Shown: positions 1 to 23,030, counted from the stretch's first letter. The stretch: DNA of 64,000 nucleotides from Closterium sp. NIES-65 (GCA_948144175.1 CANXME010002107.1:1528501-1592500); one strand, 5' to 3'. Notes: generated by a model from the sequence alone, not told the origin. Numbers and translations: made by a program.

Positions 1-1
1 T

Positions 2-9985
<9,984 letters not shown>

Positions 9986-10016
9986 ACGCAAATGGTAATG
10001 GGCAGAACAATCAATT

Positions 10017-10451
10017 TGTTGGGTTGAGGTGCCCTAGGATCTTTGTAGAGTTAAAGTTTGAGTAGGATGATGTAATAGCGGAAGCGTTGAATAAGAAAGC
10101 CTTGAACCACCTTGCGCTGGAATGTGAGGGCAAAGTAAGTTAATTAAAACAGGCAAACACAAAGCTTTATATAAGAGTACAAGGAATACGAATAGATGTA
10201 ATTAAACTACCTTGCTGTTGCGATTCGATACAGTGCGACTCGGGCAACTGCTCAATGTCGAGTCAGTTGTGTGTCCTTGCTGTCGCGCTGTATTGGTCAA
10301 GTCAAAGGTCGCTGACCTTTGACCTTCGCGTAACCTCCAGGCGGTTACCCTAACCTCCGAGGGTTGACTCGCGATGCTTCGATTTGGACTTCTTCGCTTT
10401 GTGTCCTGAGTTTCGACACGACAGAGGCGCTTAACTTATTTGTTCCCAACA
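10017..10451 (-). repeat. Element A 3' LTR
   Basis: 435 bp; pairs with 29285-29719. The pol stop codon (10436-10438) lies 14-16 nt inside this LTR, and the polypurine tract AAGGGGAG abuts it. Confidence 0.95.
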
Positions 10452-13400
10452 CTCCCCTTCGCTTCTGGAGTGTCGCTGATGGTGACGTGGCTTTGTCCAG
10501 TCAGCAGCATGCAGTACTCGAACTTCTGTTTTCCAAGTTTCTTGGTCAAGTAGTCGGCTGCCATCTCGGACGTGAGACAGTAGGATAGATCGAGTTTCCC
10601 TTTCTCGATTTCGTCTTTCACGAAGAAGTATCGTAGGGCGATATGCTTCGTTCTGTTCGCGAATCCGCTCTTGTTGGCGATGCGAATTGCGGATTGGTTG
10701 TCGCAGAACAAGGTGAAGTTGGGTAACTCGGCTAACTTTGCTTCTTCCAGCAGCTCGCGAAGGTAGAGTCCTTCCTTGGTGGCTGAGCAAAGGGCGATAT
10801 ATTCTGCTTCAGCTGAGGAGAGAGCGATTAGTTCCTGCTTACTCGACTGCCAGGAGATAGGTCCGATAGGCTCTAGACGATAGACATAGCCAGTGCGAGA
10901 GCGCCTGTTATCTGAATCGCCGGCATGGTCGGCATCGACGTAGCCGATTAGTTTCGTTGACGTAGCTTCGTTCTTGTAGTATGTCAGGCCGATCGTCGGC
11001 GTGCTCACGAAATAGTGCAGTACGCGATCGAGCTCCGCCAGGTGCTCTGCTTCAGGTTTCTTGAGGTAGGTAGCGAGTTGGCTTGCGGAGTAGGATAGAT
11101 CCGGACGAAAGGTGACGGCTGCGAAGAGGAGGCAGCCCAGTTTCCTCTGGTAGTCTCGTATTCCGGCAGCTTTGAGTGGAGCAGAATTTCCTTTGTCATC
11201 TCCTGCCGTGTAGCGGTATGGCGTGGCGATAGCGGTAGGTGTGAGCGAAAAACGCTTGGCGATCGTGTCGGCGTATTTCTCGGCGCTTAGATAGATTGCA
11301 TTTTCTTCTTCGCGGATGTTGAGCCCGAGGTACTGCGTGACGGTAGAAGAGACCGTGAGCGTGAGGTCCTTATGCAGCTCCCCTTTGAACCAGGTGGTGA
11401 CGTCGTCGGTGGAGCCGATGTAGAGCAAGTCGTCAACATAGACTATCAGCAGGATGTAGTCTGCGTCTTTGGTGAGTCGGTACATCCCTTGGTTGTGAGG
11501 TAGTTGACGAAATCCGATGCGAGTAAGGCGGGTGTGTAGGTGCTGTTGCCACAGCCGCGGTGCTTGTTTGATTCCGTAGAGAGATTTCAGTAGTTGACAG
11601 ATCTGATTGGGGTTTCCGTGGGTACCGTGTGGGAGTTCGACGAAGATTTCGGCGTCGACGGGTGCGTAGAGGAATGCATTGGCGACATCAATTTGTCGCA
11701 GCTTCTTCTTCTTCATGGCGGCGACGGCGAGAAGGATTCGGAGAGAGGTATGTCGACTGACTGGGGCGAATGTCTCGGTGAAGTCTCGTCCTTGCTCCTG
11801 ATCGAATCCACGCACGACCCAGCGTGCTTTGAATTTCTCGATCGTGCCGTCTGCTTTCGTTTTGATGCGGAAGACCCATTTCCCGGTGAGAATAGTCTTG
11901 TTCCTTGCCACGCTTGCGGGAACGACCTTCCAGGTGTTGCGTTCCTCCAATGCCTTTAGTTCTCTGTCCATGGCTTCACGCCATTTCTCCCTGTGTTCCC
12001 CCCCCAGAGCCTGCTGAACCGTCGCAGGCTCCTTAGGAAGCGCGTTGCCGTGCACTGCGGTGACGAGGCCGAGGATTTGCAGCCCAGTCTGTGAGTATCG
12101 GGGGAGTGTTGGATCCTCGGGATAAGCTGCTTCGTCTCCTGCTTCTGGATCGGGTATGAAATTTGGCCCTATCCGTTCTGCTTCATTTGTGTTGACTGTC
12201 GCAGGTGTTACGTAACCGTTGTCGGCGAAGTGATAGAAGACTTCGGCGTTGGCACTGTCGCGAGGATTTTCTTCGTCCATGGGCACGTTGACGGAGCAGA
12301 ACGGGAGAGGTCCGGCTTCTTCCGATGTGTTGTCGACGTTCTGTTCATCCATGTTTGCTTCGTCCGCTGCTGAGGCGAAGGTTCGGTCACCGCGAAAGCC
12401 ACCTGTGGGGTTTTGATTCTCGTGCAAGTTGGCGAGGTACGTTTGAAGGGTGAGTCGCTCGTAGAAGATCACATCACGTGCTGCTACTGTTTCCTTTGAG
12501 TGGACGTCGAAGATTTTCCACGCGTTGTAATTTTTCTCGATGCCGAGGTGTAGTCCCCACTGTGCCCGTTGTGAAAATCTTCCCGCTCGTGCTTCTGGGG
12601 GTCGGTACTGTACCATGCACCCGAAAACTCGTAACATTTTTGTGCTGCCCTGCTTCCTTGTCCACAGCAGGTGCGGTGATGCGTTGTTCGGGAGTGACGA
12701 CGACGACAGCAAGTTGTGCAGCATGACAGCATGGTCCATTGCTGCAGGCCACTGGTGGTTGGGTAGCCGCATGCCACGTAACAGTTTGCGCATGCTGTTC
12801 TGCAGAGTCCTGTTCATTCTTTCTGCGACACCTTGCTGCTGATGGGCGTAGGGAAGGGAGAGGAGTTGCTTGATTCCTCTTTCCGCCAGGTACTGCTTGA
12901 AGCGCTGAGAGGTGTATTCTCCTCCTCCGTCTGACTGGAAGCTTTTCAGCTGTGCTCCCGACTCTCGTTCTGCTACTGGTAGCCAGGCGACGAACGCTGC
13001 GAGTGCCATGTCGCGGCTTGGTAGGTTTAGATGCCAGACATATCGAGTGGCGGCGTCGATGAAGGTAATCGTATAGTTGTAGGTGACTTGTCCTGGTTCG
13101 CGATTGTAGAGGATGTCGCTGTACACCTTCTCGAGTGGTGCGTATGTAGGTGTGCTTGGGTTGTGGTGAGAAGAAAACGGTCGATGGGGTAAGTCGGCTT
13201 CGGGGCAGATAAGGCAAGTTCCTCGTGCACGTTGAAGTTCTCTGCCGTCGGGTAGTAGTAGCGAGTCCTTGTCTAGAACTCCTGCTCGAATTGTGTTATT
13301 TAACACTGTGTTGCTTGGATGTCCTGTGCGTGCGTGCCAGATGTCTTCAGGAGCGCGGTGTCCGGGTGAGCGTTGATACGCGTCAGAGTTGGAGTAGAAG

Positions 13401-13827
13401 CTGGCGACGAAGTGTGCGCTTCTGTGGACTTCTCGTTGAGTCGGGTTCAGCTGCTGTGCGGGTGTTGGTGGTGCTTCGTCGACGGGGATTGGTGTCGTTG
13501 GTCCTGCTGCTGCCGATGATGTTGCTGCTGCTGATGTTGTTTCTTCTGCTGCCGATGTTGTTGCTGCTGATGATGTTGTTTCTGCTGCTGCCGATGTTGT
13601 CTCTGCTGCTGCCGATTGTTGAATCGTTGCTAATGCGCGTGTTTGTTCTGCTTCAGGTATGGTGTGCGAGTACCAGAAGCCTCCCGGGCTGAAGTCGGGA
13701 TCGAGATCCGGGGGATGTGTCCAATCGGCGAAGTTGACGATGGCGTCGCTATCTGCAGTACCCAGGTCGGGGATGAAATCGAGGACGAAGACGTTGTTCT
13801 TCAACACCGCCCTTCCGAGGTAGAGGC
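10436..13827 (-). CDS. Element A polyprotein, integrase-RT-RNase H part
   Basis: Last segment of the A gag-pol frame. Order: end of the pre-integrase region; zinc-binding integrase N-terminus (H-A-R-T-G-H-P-S); DDE core with F-I-D-A-A-T-R-Y-V-W, F-Q-S-D-G-G-G-E-Y and Q-G-V-A-E-R; reverse transcriptase with FKARWVVRGFDQE, the SLYGIKQAPRLW block and catalytic Y-V-D-D; RNase H with YVDADHAGDSDNRRSRTGY, S-S-A-E-A-E-Y and the C-D-N-Q-S-A-I-R-I-A-N block; TAA stop. The frame stays open for this whole segment. It copies and inserts the element RNA. Element B interrupts it upstream at 13833. A hydrophilic Ser/Ala/Thr repeat lies between PR and IN. Confidence 0.9.
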
Positions 13828-13832
13828 CGCCC

Positions 13833-13966
13833 TGTCAGATTATATTTAGCTGATGCATGCATTGTAGGCTGTAGTGGGGTAGCCCATATGGGGTACAACC
13901 CAATTAGGGTTGGTACTTGTACTTGTTTCATTTCATAGTGCACATCATTCCTCTCTCAACTCAACA
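13833..13966 (+). repeat. Element B 5' LTR
   Basis: 134 bp, TGTCAG...CAACA, identical by eye to 21224-21357. Confidence 0.95.
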
Positions 13967-13995
13967 TGGTATAGAGCGGGTCCTTCCTAAGGACC
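13967..13995 (+). other. Element B primer site and adjacent hairpin
   Basis: TGGTATAGAGC (one base shorter than the initiator-Met complement) is followed by a perfect 7-bp hairpin GGTCCTT-CCT-AAGGACC at 13979-13995. D, F and G have a hairpin in the same place with different stem bases. Confidence 0.75.
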
Positions 13996-14039
13996 GTCGT
14001 TTAATGGCCCACCCACAAAATTTTCGCTGCCCGGAGCGC

Positions 14040-14935
14040 GCCCTTCTCTCCCCGAAGCGCGCTCCCCCCCCCCCCCCTAGTCCTTCTCGCGCGGCCCTTG
14101 TGGCCCCCGTGAGTCGCGCGCGCGACCTTTTTTTTCGCGCGCGCGGCTCGGGCCACGTTGCGCTGGCCTTACGGCCGCGTCGCGCCGCCCTCGCGGCCCC
14201 CTAGCGCCGCCCAAGCGGCCTCCTCGCCTGCCTCTGCAGGCCCCGCCGTCGCACCTGCCGGCCCCGCCGCTGCACCCGACGGCTCCGCCGTCCCCTCTGC
14301 CGGCCCCGCTGCTGCACCCGACGGCTCCGCCGTCCCCCTTTGCCGGCCCCGCCGCTGCATCCGACGGCTCCGCCGTCCCCTTTGCCGGCCCCGCCGCTGC
14401 ACCCGACGGCTCCGCCGTCCCCTTTACCGGCCCCGCCGCTGCACCTGACGGTTCTCCCGTCCCCTCTGCCAGCCCCGCCGCTGCACCCGACGGCTCCGCC
14501 GTCCCCTCTGCCGGCCTCGCCGCTGCACCTGACGGCCCCTCCGCCGTCCCTTTCTGACGGCCCCGCCGTCCCCTTCTGACGGCCCCGCAGCTGCACCTGA
14601 CGGCCCCGCCGTCCCCTTCTGACGGCCCCGCCTCTACCCCTGCCGGCCCCGCCGCTGCATCTCCCGGCCCCGCAGCCCCAGCAACTGCGCCGCCTCAGCA
14701 GCCGAGCCGCCCCAGCAGCCGAGCCGCCCCAGCAGCCGAGCCGCCCCAGCAGCCGAGCCGCCCCAGCAGCCGAGCCGCCCCAGCAGCCGAGCCGCCGAGC
14801 CGCCCGAGCCGCCCAGCAGCCGAGCCGCCGTGGCCGCCGAGCCGCCCCTGCAACCGAGCCGCCCCAGCAGCCGAGCAGCCGTGCCGCCGAGCCACCCGAG
14901 CCTCCCGAGCCGCCCGAGCCCCCTGCACTGCCCTG
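14040..14935 (+). repeat. Element B leader: GC hairpins and minisatellites
   Basis: Untranslated leader upstream of gag. It has a long CG-alternating hairpin with T8 in its loop (about 14125-14150), then a 42-bp repeat of GACGGCTCCGCCGTC-type mini-hairpins (about 14240-14630), then 15-bp CAGCAGCCGAGCCGC repeats (about 14695-14880). Open frames on both strands here are composition artefacts. Confidence 0.75.
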
Positions 14936-14987
14936 TCTGGTGAGCACTGAGCTTTCCTCTGCGCACTGCCCTCACCCTACTGCTGTC

Positions 14988-17900
14988 ATGGCTACCCCCA
15001 GTGTCCTCACCTTTGACGCTGAGGGCAGAGCCATCGACTTTGACGTGTGGGTAGACGATCTGCTGCTTTTCCTACAGTGCGACAGAGCTGACGGCCTCTC
15101 TCTCTTTGATCTCACTTCTGGTGCCTCTCCCGCCCCTGCTGCTACTGAGGATGCCACTGTTCGCTCACAGTGGGCCACACGCGATGCTGCTGCACGTCTT
15201 GCTGTGCGTCGCCACCTCCCTCCCACTGAGCGTGCACATTTTGGGTCGTACAAGAGTGCTAAGACCTTGTACGACGCCGTTATTGCACGCTACTCCACCC
15301 CTGCCACTGCTGCACTGAGCCGCCTCATGCTACCGTACCTCTTTCCCGACCTGGCTGCTTTTGCCACAGTCGCCGACCTCATTACCCACCTGCGCACTAG
15401 TGACGCTCGCTTCCGCGCTGCGCTTCCTGCTGAGTTCTGCGCCAAGAACCCCCCCCCCCCAATACTTCACTCTCTACTACATTGTCACCCGCCTCCCTGA
15501 CTCCCTTCGAGGAGTCAGGGACGACTTACTCGCAGTCTGCCCCACCACTCTCACCGTTGAGCTCCTCGAGAAGTCCCTCCTAGCGGCCGAGAAGAGCATT
15601 CTCGCTGTAGGGGCCTCTCGTGGTGACCCGCGCACCCCCATCTTTGAGGGGTGTTCCCCCTCCCCCCTCTTGCCCTCTGTCCCCTCTGCTGCCACGGCCG
15701 ACCTCGTTGGTTTTGAATCGGTCGGTGCGGCGTCTGCCCCCAGTGGGAGACGTCGCTCTGGCAAGGGCAAGGGGGGCAGGGGCGGTGGGGGAGGCGGCGG
15801 GGGCGGTGGAGGCGGCGGTGGAGGCAGCAGAGGAGGTGAGGGTGGTAGCGGGAGTGGTGGCGGGAGTGGAGGTGTCAGCGGCGGCAGTGGAGGCGGGGGC
15901 GGCAGTGGCGGTGGTGGTGGGGGTGGAGGCGGAGGCAGTGGTGGCGGCGGCGACGGTGGGGGTGGCGGTGGCGGCGGAGGTGGCGGCGGCGGCGGCGGAG
16001 GAGGCGGCGGAGGGGGCGGCGGCGGTCGTGGCTCGTCGCGGAGGAGTGGCTCCGGTGGTGGTCAGCGCCAGCAGCAGCAGCGTGGTCAGGAGACCCTCTC
16101 CCCGCAGCAGCTCCGTGAGTGGTACGCTGCACGTCAGAGGGGTGGGGGTCCTGGTCCGTGCACCTACGTCCTGCGCACTGGCGACCGTGCGGGTGAGCAG
16201 TGTGGTGGTCCACACTCCGCCCAGCGCTGCTTCGGCCGCCTGACTGACGCTTGGCGCCGCCAGTTTCCTGACGCCTCTAAGATCCCTCGCTGGGACCAGC
16301 TGTCTAGGGCAGGAGTAGCTATCTTTGATCTTGACTTCGATGCTATTCTTCGTGCCATGTATGCTGTAACTATTAGTGAGGAGGGTGACTGTTACCGGTG
16401 TTTCCCGCCCGACGCGGGCATTGGTACTGCGGCTCCAGGTGCTGTTGAGGCTGCTACTCCAGGTGCTGTTGAGACTGCTGCTCTAGGTGCTGTTGAGGCT
16501 GCTGCTCTAGGTGCCAGTGAGTCTGTGTCCCCAGGTGCTGGTGAGTCTGCTCTCTAAGGTACAGCGTCGGCTGCGCTCTCTCTCACCTTCACTCTTGACT
16601 CAGGAGCGTCTCGCTTCTTCTTTCGAGACCGCACCACACTCACGCCGCTTAGTCGGCCTGTGGCAGTCTCCCTGGCGGACCCCTCTGGGGGTCTTGTTCT
16701 GGCTCGCTACTCCACTGTCCTTCCGTGCCCTGCGGTCCCGTCTGGCTCCCTGTCCGGTCTCTACCTCCCCTCGTTCTCTACGAACTTGGTGGCGGGTGCT
16801 GACCTCCAGGATGCACGGGTTGACCAGTTCACCCCTGCACGCCGACGAGACACCCACTGTACGGACGCGGACACGGGTCGACACTTGACCACGTTCACAC
16901 GTGGGCCGGGGTCGAGCCTGTACACCCTCACTGTTCCGTCTCCTCCTCCTGCGTCTGGTCAGGTAGCTGCGTCGGGTCAGGTGTTTGCTGCAGCGTCCAG
17001 GTCTGGTCCTGAGTCTGCTCCCTGCTCGTGTCGCCTCCTGTCCCACGAGACCCTCCTGTGGCACCACAGGATGGGTCACTCCTCCCTGCCCCGTCTCCGG
17101 GGCATGGCCTCTCGCCTTCTTGTCTCTGGTCTTCCCCGGTCCCTCCCTCCCCTTCCTCCGGGGCCTGGCCCTCCCTGTGTCCCCTGTGTCGAGGGTCGCC
17201 TGCGGGCTACCCCTCACTCCTCCCCGTTTCCTCCGATGGAGGCCCCGATGCAGACGCTTCACATGGACGTGTGGGGCCCAGCCCGCGTCCGTGGACAGGG
17301 TCACGAGCGCTACTTCCTGCTGGTGGTTGACGACTACTCGCGTTACACCACGGTCTTCCCCTTGCGCAGCAAGGGTGAGGTCACTGAGGTGTTGATCGAC
17401 TGGATCCGCGCAGCTCGTCTCCAGCTCAGGCGGAGCTTTGGCTCGGACTTTCCTGTCTTGCGTCTGCACTCAGACAGAGGCGGAGAGTTCTCCTCCGGCC
17501 TTCTGCGAGCCTACTGTCGGGCACGAGGCATCCGCCAGACCTTCACGCTTCCGGACTCTCCACAGACGAATGGGATTGCTGAGCGCCGCATCGGCATTGT
17601 CATGGACATCGCCCGTACGTCCATGGTGCATGCGGCTGCCCCCCATTTTCTATGGCCGTTTGCGGTGAGGTACGCCGCGCATCAGATCAACCTTCAGCCC
17701 AGGGTCTCCAGACCGGAGACCTCCCCAGCGTTGGTGTGGACGGGGAAGGTTGGCGATGCGTCGGCGTTCCGTGTCTGGGGATCTCGGGCGTTTGTCCGCG
17801 ACTTGTCTGCGGACAAGCTGTCCCCTCGTGCTGCTCCTTGCGTCTTCCTGGGTTTCCCCCCTGACGCGCCTGGGTGGCAGTTTTACCACCCCACCTCTCA

Positions 17901-20900
17901 TCGTGTTCTGTCCTCCCAGGACGTCACGTTCGACGAGTCGGTTCCCTTCTACCGGCTCTTCCCCTACCGCACTCCGTCCCTCCCCCCGCCGCCCCTCTTC
18001 CTGGTCCCAGGTCCCCCCCCGGTAGACCCCCCCCCCCCCTCAGGGTCCTGCCCCTTCAGGTGTGTCTCAGGTAGACGCGGTCGAGCCTGTCAAGGTCACT
18101 GGTGACTCTGGTGCTGCTGCGGGTGCGGAGCCTCGGGGTGCTGAGCCTAGGGGTGCTGAGACTGGGGGTGCTGAGCCTGGGGGTGCTGAGACTGGGGGTG
18201 CTGAGCCTGGGGGTGCTGAGACTGGGGGTGCTGGCCCTAGGGGTGCTGAGCTTGGGGGTGCTGAGCCTGGGGGTGCTGTGCCTGGGGGTGCTGAGCCTGG
18301 GGGTACTGCGTCTGGAAGTGCTGCGCCTGCTGCCTCTGTTCCTGGTGGTTCTCCAGACCGTTCTTCGCGCCGCGAGCCGCTCTCTCCTCTGGAGCTGCGT
18401 GAGTGGTTTGCCCGGCGCTGGAGGCGAGCTGCTGGAGCTGAGGGTGCTGCGGGTGCTGGAGGTTCTGTTGCTGCCGAGGGAGCTGGTATCACGGGTCCTG
18501 GAGGTGCTCGTACTGAGAGTACTGGAGTTGCTGGACCCGGGGGTGCCTCTGGAGCTGGAGCTGCTGCGGGTGCTGGCGCTGAGCCTACGACTGTCGGTCC
18601 TACTGAGGGTACTTCTGGCGCTGCTGGAGGTGCTAGAGTTGGAGCTGCTACTGGTGCTGGTGCTGCCTCTGGAGGTGTTGGTACTGTCCCTGCTGTCTCT
18701 GGCGGTGCTACGCGGCCTCGGCCGTACTTCGTTCCGCTCCTTCAGCAGGTTCTTGGTCTCCCGCCTTCCTCTGGTCCTTCTCCTCCCGTAGAGTGTCCAC
18801 AGCCTGTCCCGTCGCGGTCACAGTTACAGCCCGCCTCTCCCCTGCCTTCTCCTTCTCCCTACACTAGTCCTACTGGAGGTCTTGCTGAGCGTTGTGAGCC
18901 TGCGTCCCGCCCTGCGTCGCCAGTCCGAGCTGCTCGCCCTAGTGGTCGCGGTTCACGTCAGCGTCCTCCTCCTGTCCCTGGCACCCACGGGATGTCTCTG
19001 CGTCCGTCCACTGCTCCTCTGCGTGCCCCTTTGCCTTCTCCTCCTCAGTCTTCTCTTCCTACACTTGCCGACCCGGAGTCGGACTCGCGCCGTGCTGCCA
19101 GTCCTACTGTCACGCGTCTTCTTGCTTCTCTTGTCACTGACCCTTCCTTTGAGTCCGCTGCTGCGTCTGCCCTAGTTGCTGAGCTGGTCGACTTTGCTGC
19201 TGCGTGTCGTCTAGACTACGCTGCCGGTCTTGTTGCTGAGTCTGCTGAGTCTGCTGAGTCTGCGTCTACTGCGTCTGCGTCTGCCTGTCCTCCGTCCGTC
19301 GGGGGTGACTGTGCTCTTGGCACGGACGTCCTTGAGGACAGGCAGGAGGAGTTCCAGTGCTTTGCCGCCGCTTTGCCCCATCTCGTGTCCATGCTTGTTG
19401 CCCCTGAGGGAGACCCGGATGCTCTTGACATCCCGACCCCACGCTCTTACGCACAAGCGATGGCCAGTCCCTACTCCTCTCAGTGGCAGTCAGCCATGGA
19501 CGCAGAGATGGCTTCCTGGAAGTCCACAGGCACCTACGTTGACGCTGTTCCCCCTCCTGGGGCGAACATTGTCAGTGGCATGTGGATCTTCAGGGTGAAG
19601 CGGCCGCCGGGTTCTCCGCCTGTCTTCAAGGCGCGCTACGTGGCTCGTGGCTTCAGTCAGCGACAGGGAGTTGACTTCTTTCAGACCTTCTCCCCGACCC
19701 CGAAGATGACCACTCTTCGGGTTCTACTGCACGTCGCTGCTCAGCGTGACTACGAGCTACACTCTCTTGACTTCAGCACTGCTTTCCTCCAGGGCCGCCT
19801 GCACGAGGAGATCTGGCTGCGCCGCCCTCCTGGCTTCACAGGGTCGTTCCCTCCTGTACCCAGTGGAGCCTCCGGCGGCCAGTCTACGGTCTCCGCCAGG
19901 CGCCACGTGAGTGGCACGACACAGTGAGGACTACACTTGCGGCTCTTGGGTTTGCTCCTTCTACTGCTGACCCGTCGCTGTTTCTGCGCACCGACACCTC
20001 GCTGCCGCCGTTCTACATCCTCGTGTACGTCGACGACTTGGTCTTTGCCACTGCGGACACTGCCGCACTTGCCCACGTGAAGTCCGAGCTGCAGAAGAGA
20101 CACACGTGCACGGACCTAAGTGAACTGACAAGCTATCTTGGCTTGCGGATCACCCGGGACAGAGCACGCCGCACCATTACCCTGACTCAGTCACACATGG
20201 TGCAGCAGGTCCTTCAGCGCTTCGGCTTCACGTACTCCTCGCCTCAGTCCACTCCTCTGCCTACGGGACACTCGCTCTCAGCTCTGCCTTCGGATGAGTC
20301 CGTAGAGTCGAGTGGCCCATATCCAGAGCTTGTGGGCTGCCTCATGTACCTGATGACCTGCACTCGACCTGACCTCGCATACCCTCTCAGCATCTTAGCA
20401 CGCTATGTCGCTCCCGGCCGTCACCGGAAGGAGCACATGGATGCAGCTAAGAGGGTGTTGCGCTACTTGTGCAGTACGTCGGGCATGGGGCTAGTGCTTG
20501 GAGGGCGTGAGCAGCCTGTGCTCACTGGGCACTCAGACGCTTCTTGGGCTGACGACCAGGCTACTCAGAGGTCGTCTCAGGGTTACACCTTCAGTCTTGG
20601 CTCTGGCTCTGTCTCTTGGCGCTCTACTCGCTCTTCTTCGGTTCTCAGCTCGTGTTGTGAGGCTGAGATCTACGCCACGGCCATGGCTGCCTAGGAGCTG
20701 CGCTGGCTCACCTACCTGCTGACTGACCTTGGAGAGCGGCCTCGTTCTCCTCCAGTGCTGTACGTTGACAACAAGGCAACCATTGCCTTGTGTCAGGAGC
20801 ACAGACTGGAGCACAGGACGAAGCACATTGCTCTGCGCTACTTCCTTGCTCGAGAGCTGCAGCAGCGTGGTCAGCTTCGCCTGCGTTTCGTGGCCACTGA

Positions 20901-21009
20901 GGCCAACACTGCTGATGTGTTCACCAAGGCACTTCCGCCTCGTGACCATCAGCGCTTTTGCACTCTGCTAGGTCTTGTGCCCACTGGGCCTCACTTGCTT
21001 ACCTCTTGA
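14988..21009 (+). pseudogene. Element B gag-pol polyprotein, disrupted
   Basis: ATG at 14988 ([14 protein letters not shown]). Lesions against F: frameshift in a C-run near 15450-15461; TAA at 16555-16557 (Ser in F); frameshift in a C-run near 18017-18030; one-base deletion near 19857; TAG at 20692-20694 (Gln in F). The pieces still show a polyGly tract (15780-16025), protease L-D-S-G-A-S, integrase L-H-M-D-V-W-G-P and [17 protein letters not shown] pentapeptides, [10 protein letters not shown] and RNase H A-D-V-F-T-K-A-L. It cannot make a full polyprotein, yet its LTRs look identical. Confidence 0.85.
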
Positions 21010-21223
21010 CCTTGCTTGTACTGCTGCATATATATATCCTTGCTCTTGCTTGTTTAGCACTGTTATATATATATGCTCTGCTGCATGTGAACTGGCCTTG
21101 TGGCCTTGACCTTGTGCTCGGAATTTGTGTGGTATCCTTGAGATCCACCCTGAGCTTGCTTTGCTTGTCTTGCTTGACTGGTCTTGTGACCCCCTGCTCT
21201 CCCCCACTTTGCCTATGGGGGTG

Positions 21224-21357
21224 TGTCAGATTATATTTAGCTGATGCATGCATTGTAGGCTGTAGTGGGGTAGCCCATATGGGGTACAACCCAATTAGGG
21301 TTGGTACTTGTACTTGTTTCATTTCATAGTGCACATCATTCCTCTCTCAACTCAACA
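21224..21357 (+). repeat. Element B 3' LTR
   Basis: 134 bp, followed by the TSD CGCCC. The 21010-21223 stretch between pol and this LTR holds TATATA runs and the polypurine-like CTATGGGGGTG. Confidence 0.95.
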
Positions 21358-23025
21358 CGCCCTTCCCGTGGTACAACTTGAACTCCTGTGTAGTGCTGTC
21401 GGCTTCCAAGTGAATACCTTTCGCCATCAACTGGCTGACACTCAGTAAGTTATAGCCGAGTCCCTCCGCGATGAGTACCTTTGACTTGTGTAATATGACA
21501 TTTGTCTCTCGTGACTGAAGCTGTACCACTCCTTGTCGTCGTGTGCGCACGTTCTAATTGTTGGCGACCGTGATGACTACTTCTCGCTGGAGTCGATGCT
21601 CGCGTTGAACGAAGCGCCCGGAGGAGCACATATGTTGTCCGCAGCAACTGTCCAAGAACCAAGTGTCTTGGCCGGACGGTTCGCTTTGAGCAATGGCGGC
21701 GTATGTCGGATTCGGTTGGAGTGACTCGCGGCGAGGCGTCCAGTTATCGAGCTCTTCTTCCGGTGAGTAGTGGGGTGGTGATTCTGTTGTGCAGGAATCG
21801 GTTATCTTTACCATGCAATTGACAATATTTCTTGCTCCTTGTGCAGGTTGTCCAGTTGAAGTCGTTGAAGTTTGGATTGTGGTCGTCGGATTTGCTTGCG
21901 ATGAAGCAACTTGGGAACTTGAAGGTCGGAGTTGTCGCTGTGGTGTCGTCGACTGCTGACGGGACGGGCAGTGTGTACGAGGATGACCCGAGGTCTTGCA
22001 GATGTGACAAAACGGAGGTACCATCTTCACTTGTTGCTGTTGTCGATTGTTGTTGCCGTTGTATCGACGCTGAGTGTGAAATGCAAACTCCGGTGCTAAT
22101 GTTTTCTTCTTGTGTCTTTCTTCTTGCAGGTCCATGTCCTGCTGCTCGGCGTGGATTTCGGCGCAGAGTGCCGCTTCGGAGATCCTCCCGTGTGCTCGTA
22201 ATATGGCGCGAGTCGAGCGCCAGTGGGGGCCGAGACCGCCGATGACCACCGTGACAAAGGCGTCTTCTGAAATTGACCCTCCGCATCGAAGAAGCTTGTC
22301 GCGCAGTTCGCGGCAGCGGCTGATATAAGCCATGCCTTTCTCGCCTGGTTTCATTTCAATCGTTGTCAGCTGCGCCATTAACCTGCTTTGATTTACGCTG
22401 TCTGTTGCTTGATACAGGTTCTTCAGGTGGCTGTACGCGAGCTCCGCGGAGTTGCCGTAGCCTCGGTAGGTTCTGATGTTCTGTTGCTGGGTCGGGGTGA
22501 TGTTTCTTAGCAGTATCGTGTACGCCATCATTGATTGATAGGTGTACTGCTGCTTCTCATATTGTGTCCCGTTTGTTGGATATGGCAGGGACCCGTCGAA
22601 GAAGCCGAGAATCTGTGCTCCTTCCATCATCAATTCGAACTCGAACGACCAGGTGAAGAAGTCTTTGCCGTCGAAAGGCTTTGTCGTTTGCAGCTTTAGG
22701 ACGTGCGCGAATTGCGACTGAACTTGCAATGCGTCCAATGCCCTTTCTTGTCCTGGTGCAGATTGGGGTTGCGGCATGAAGCTGACGGAGCCATGCTGGG
22801 GCTCGTACGGAGCAAAGGTGGGTTGTTGATGTTGATTCCCGCGCGCGTACGATGAGCCATCGAGACTCATAGGCGTCACGTTGTTGTTGTTGTTGCTGTT
22901 GTTTGATTGCGCAGGTGCTCCTTGCTGGTGCTGCTCGTAGAAGGACATGAAGGAGAAAAATTTCTCCATCATGCTTGGATCGAAGCCGGCGCCTTGGTTT
23001 GCGGGTGTTTCCGTAGACCCAGCTG
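21358..23025 (-). pseudogene. Element A gag and protease part (one stop codon)
   Basis: Gag capsid-like region (F-D-G-K-D-F-F-T-W-S-F-E-F-E-L), zinc knuckle C-H-I-C-K-T-S-G-H-P-R-T-H-C (CX2CX4HX4C), then protease motif W-F-L-D-S-C-C-G-Q-H-M. The frame is broken once: TAG at 21554-21556, where the related element C has Glu. Joining 29224-29116, 23025-21358 and 13827-10436 (TSDs counted once) gives exactly 1723 codons, so both nested insertions are removed cleanly. B separates this part from pol and C separates it from the gag start. Confidence 0.85.
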
Positions 23026-23030
23026 CTGGT

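Larger units (their letters stand above)
13833..21357 (+). mobile_element. Element B: Ty1/copia, nested in A
   Basis: 134-bp LTRs (13833-13966, 21224-21357) that look identical, flanked by the TSD CGCCC (13828-13832, 21358-21362). Total 7525 bp. Lineage II with D, F and G: short LTRs, primer site at 13967, a GC-rich hairpin leader of about 1 kb, polyGly tract, Pro-rich and GGA-rich spacers, and a tract ending CTATGGGGGTG before the 3' LTR. Confidence 0.95.

Noticed and set aside
14201-14947. Long minus-strand frame rich in Gly/Arg/Ala over the B leader
   Set aside because: Stop-free because of extreme GC repeats; no motif, and it is antisense to the leader. Similar frames at 40988-42020 and 46785-47339 are rejected for the same reason.
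13833-21357. B as an endogenous retrovirus
   Set aside because: Integrase precedes RT (copia order) and there is no envelope-like frame.
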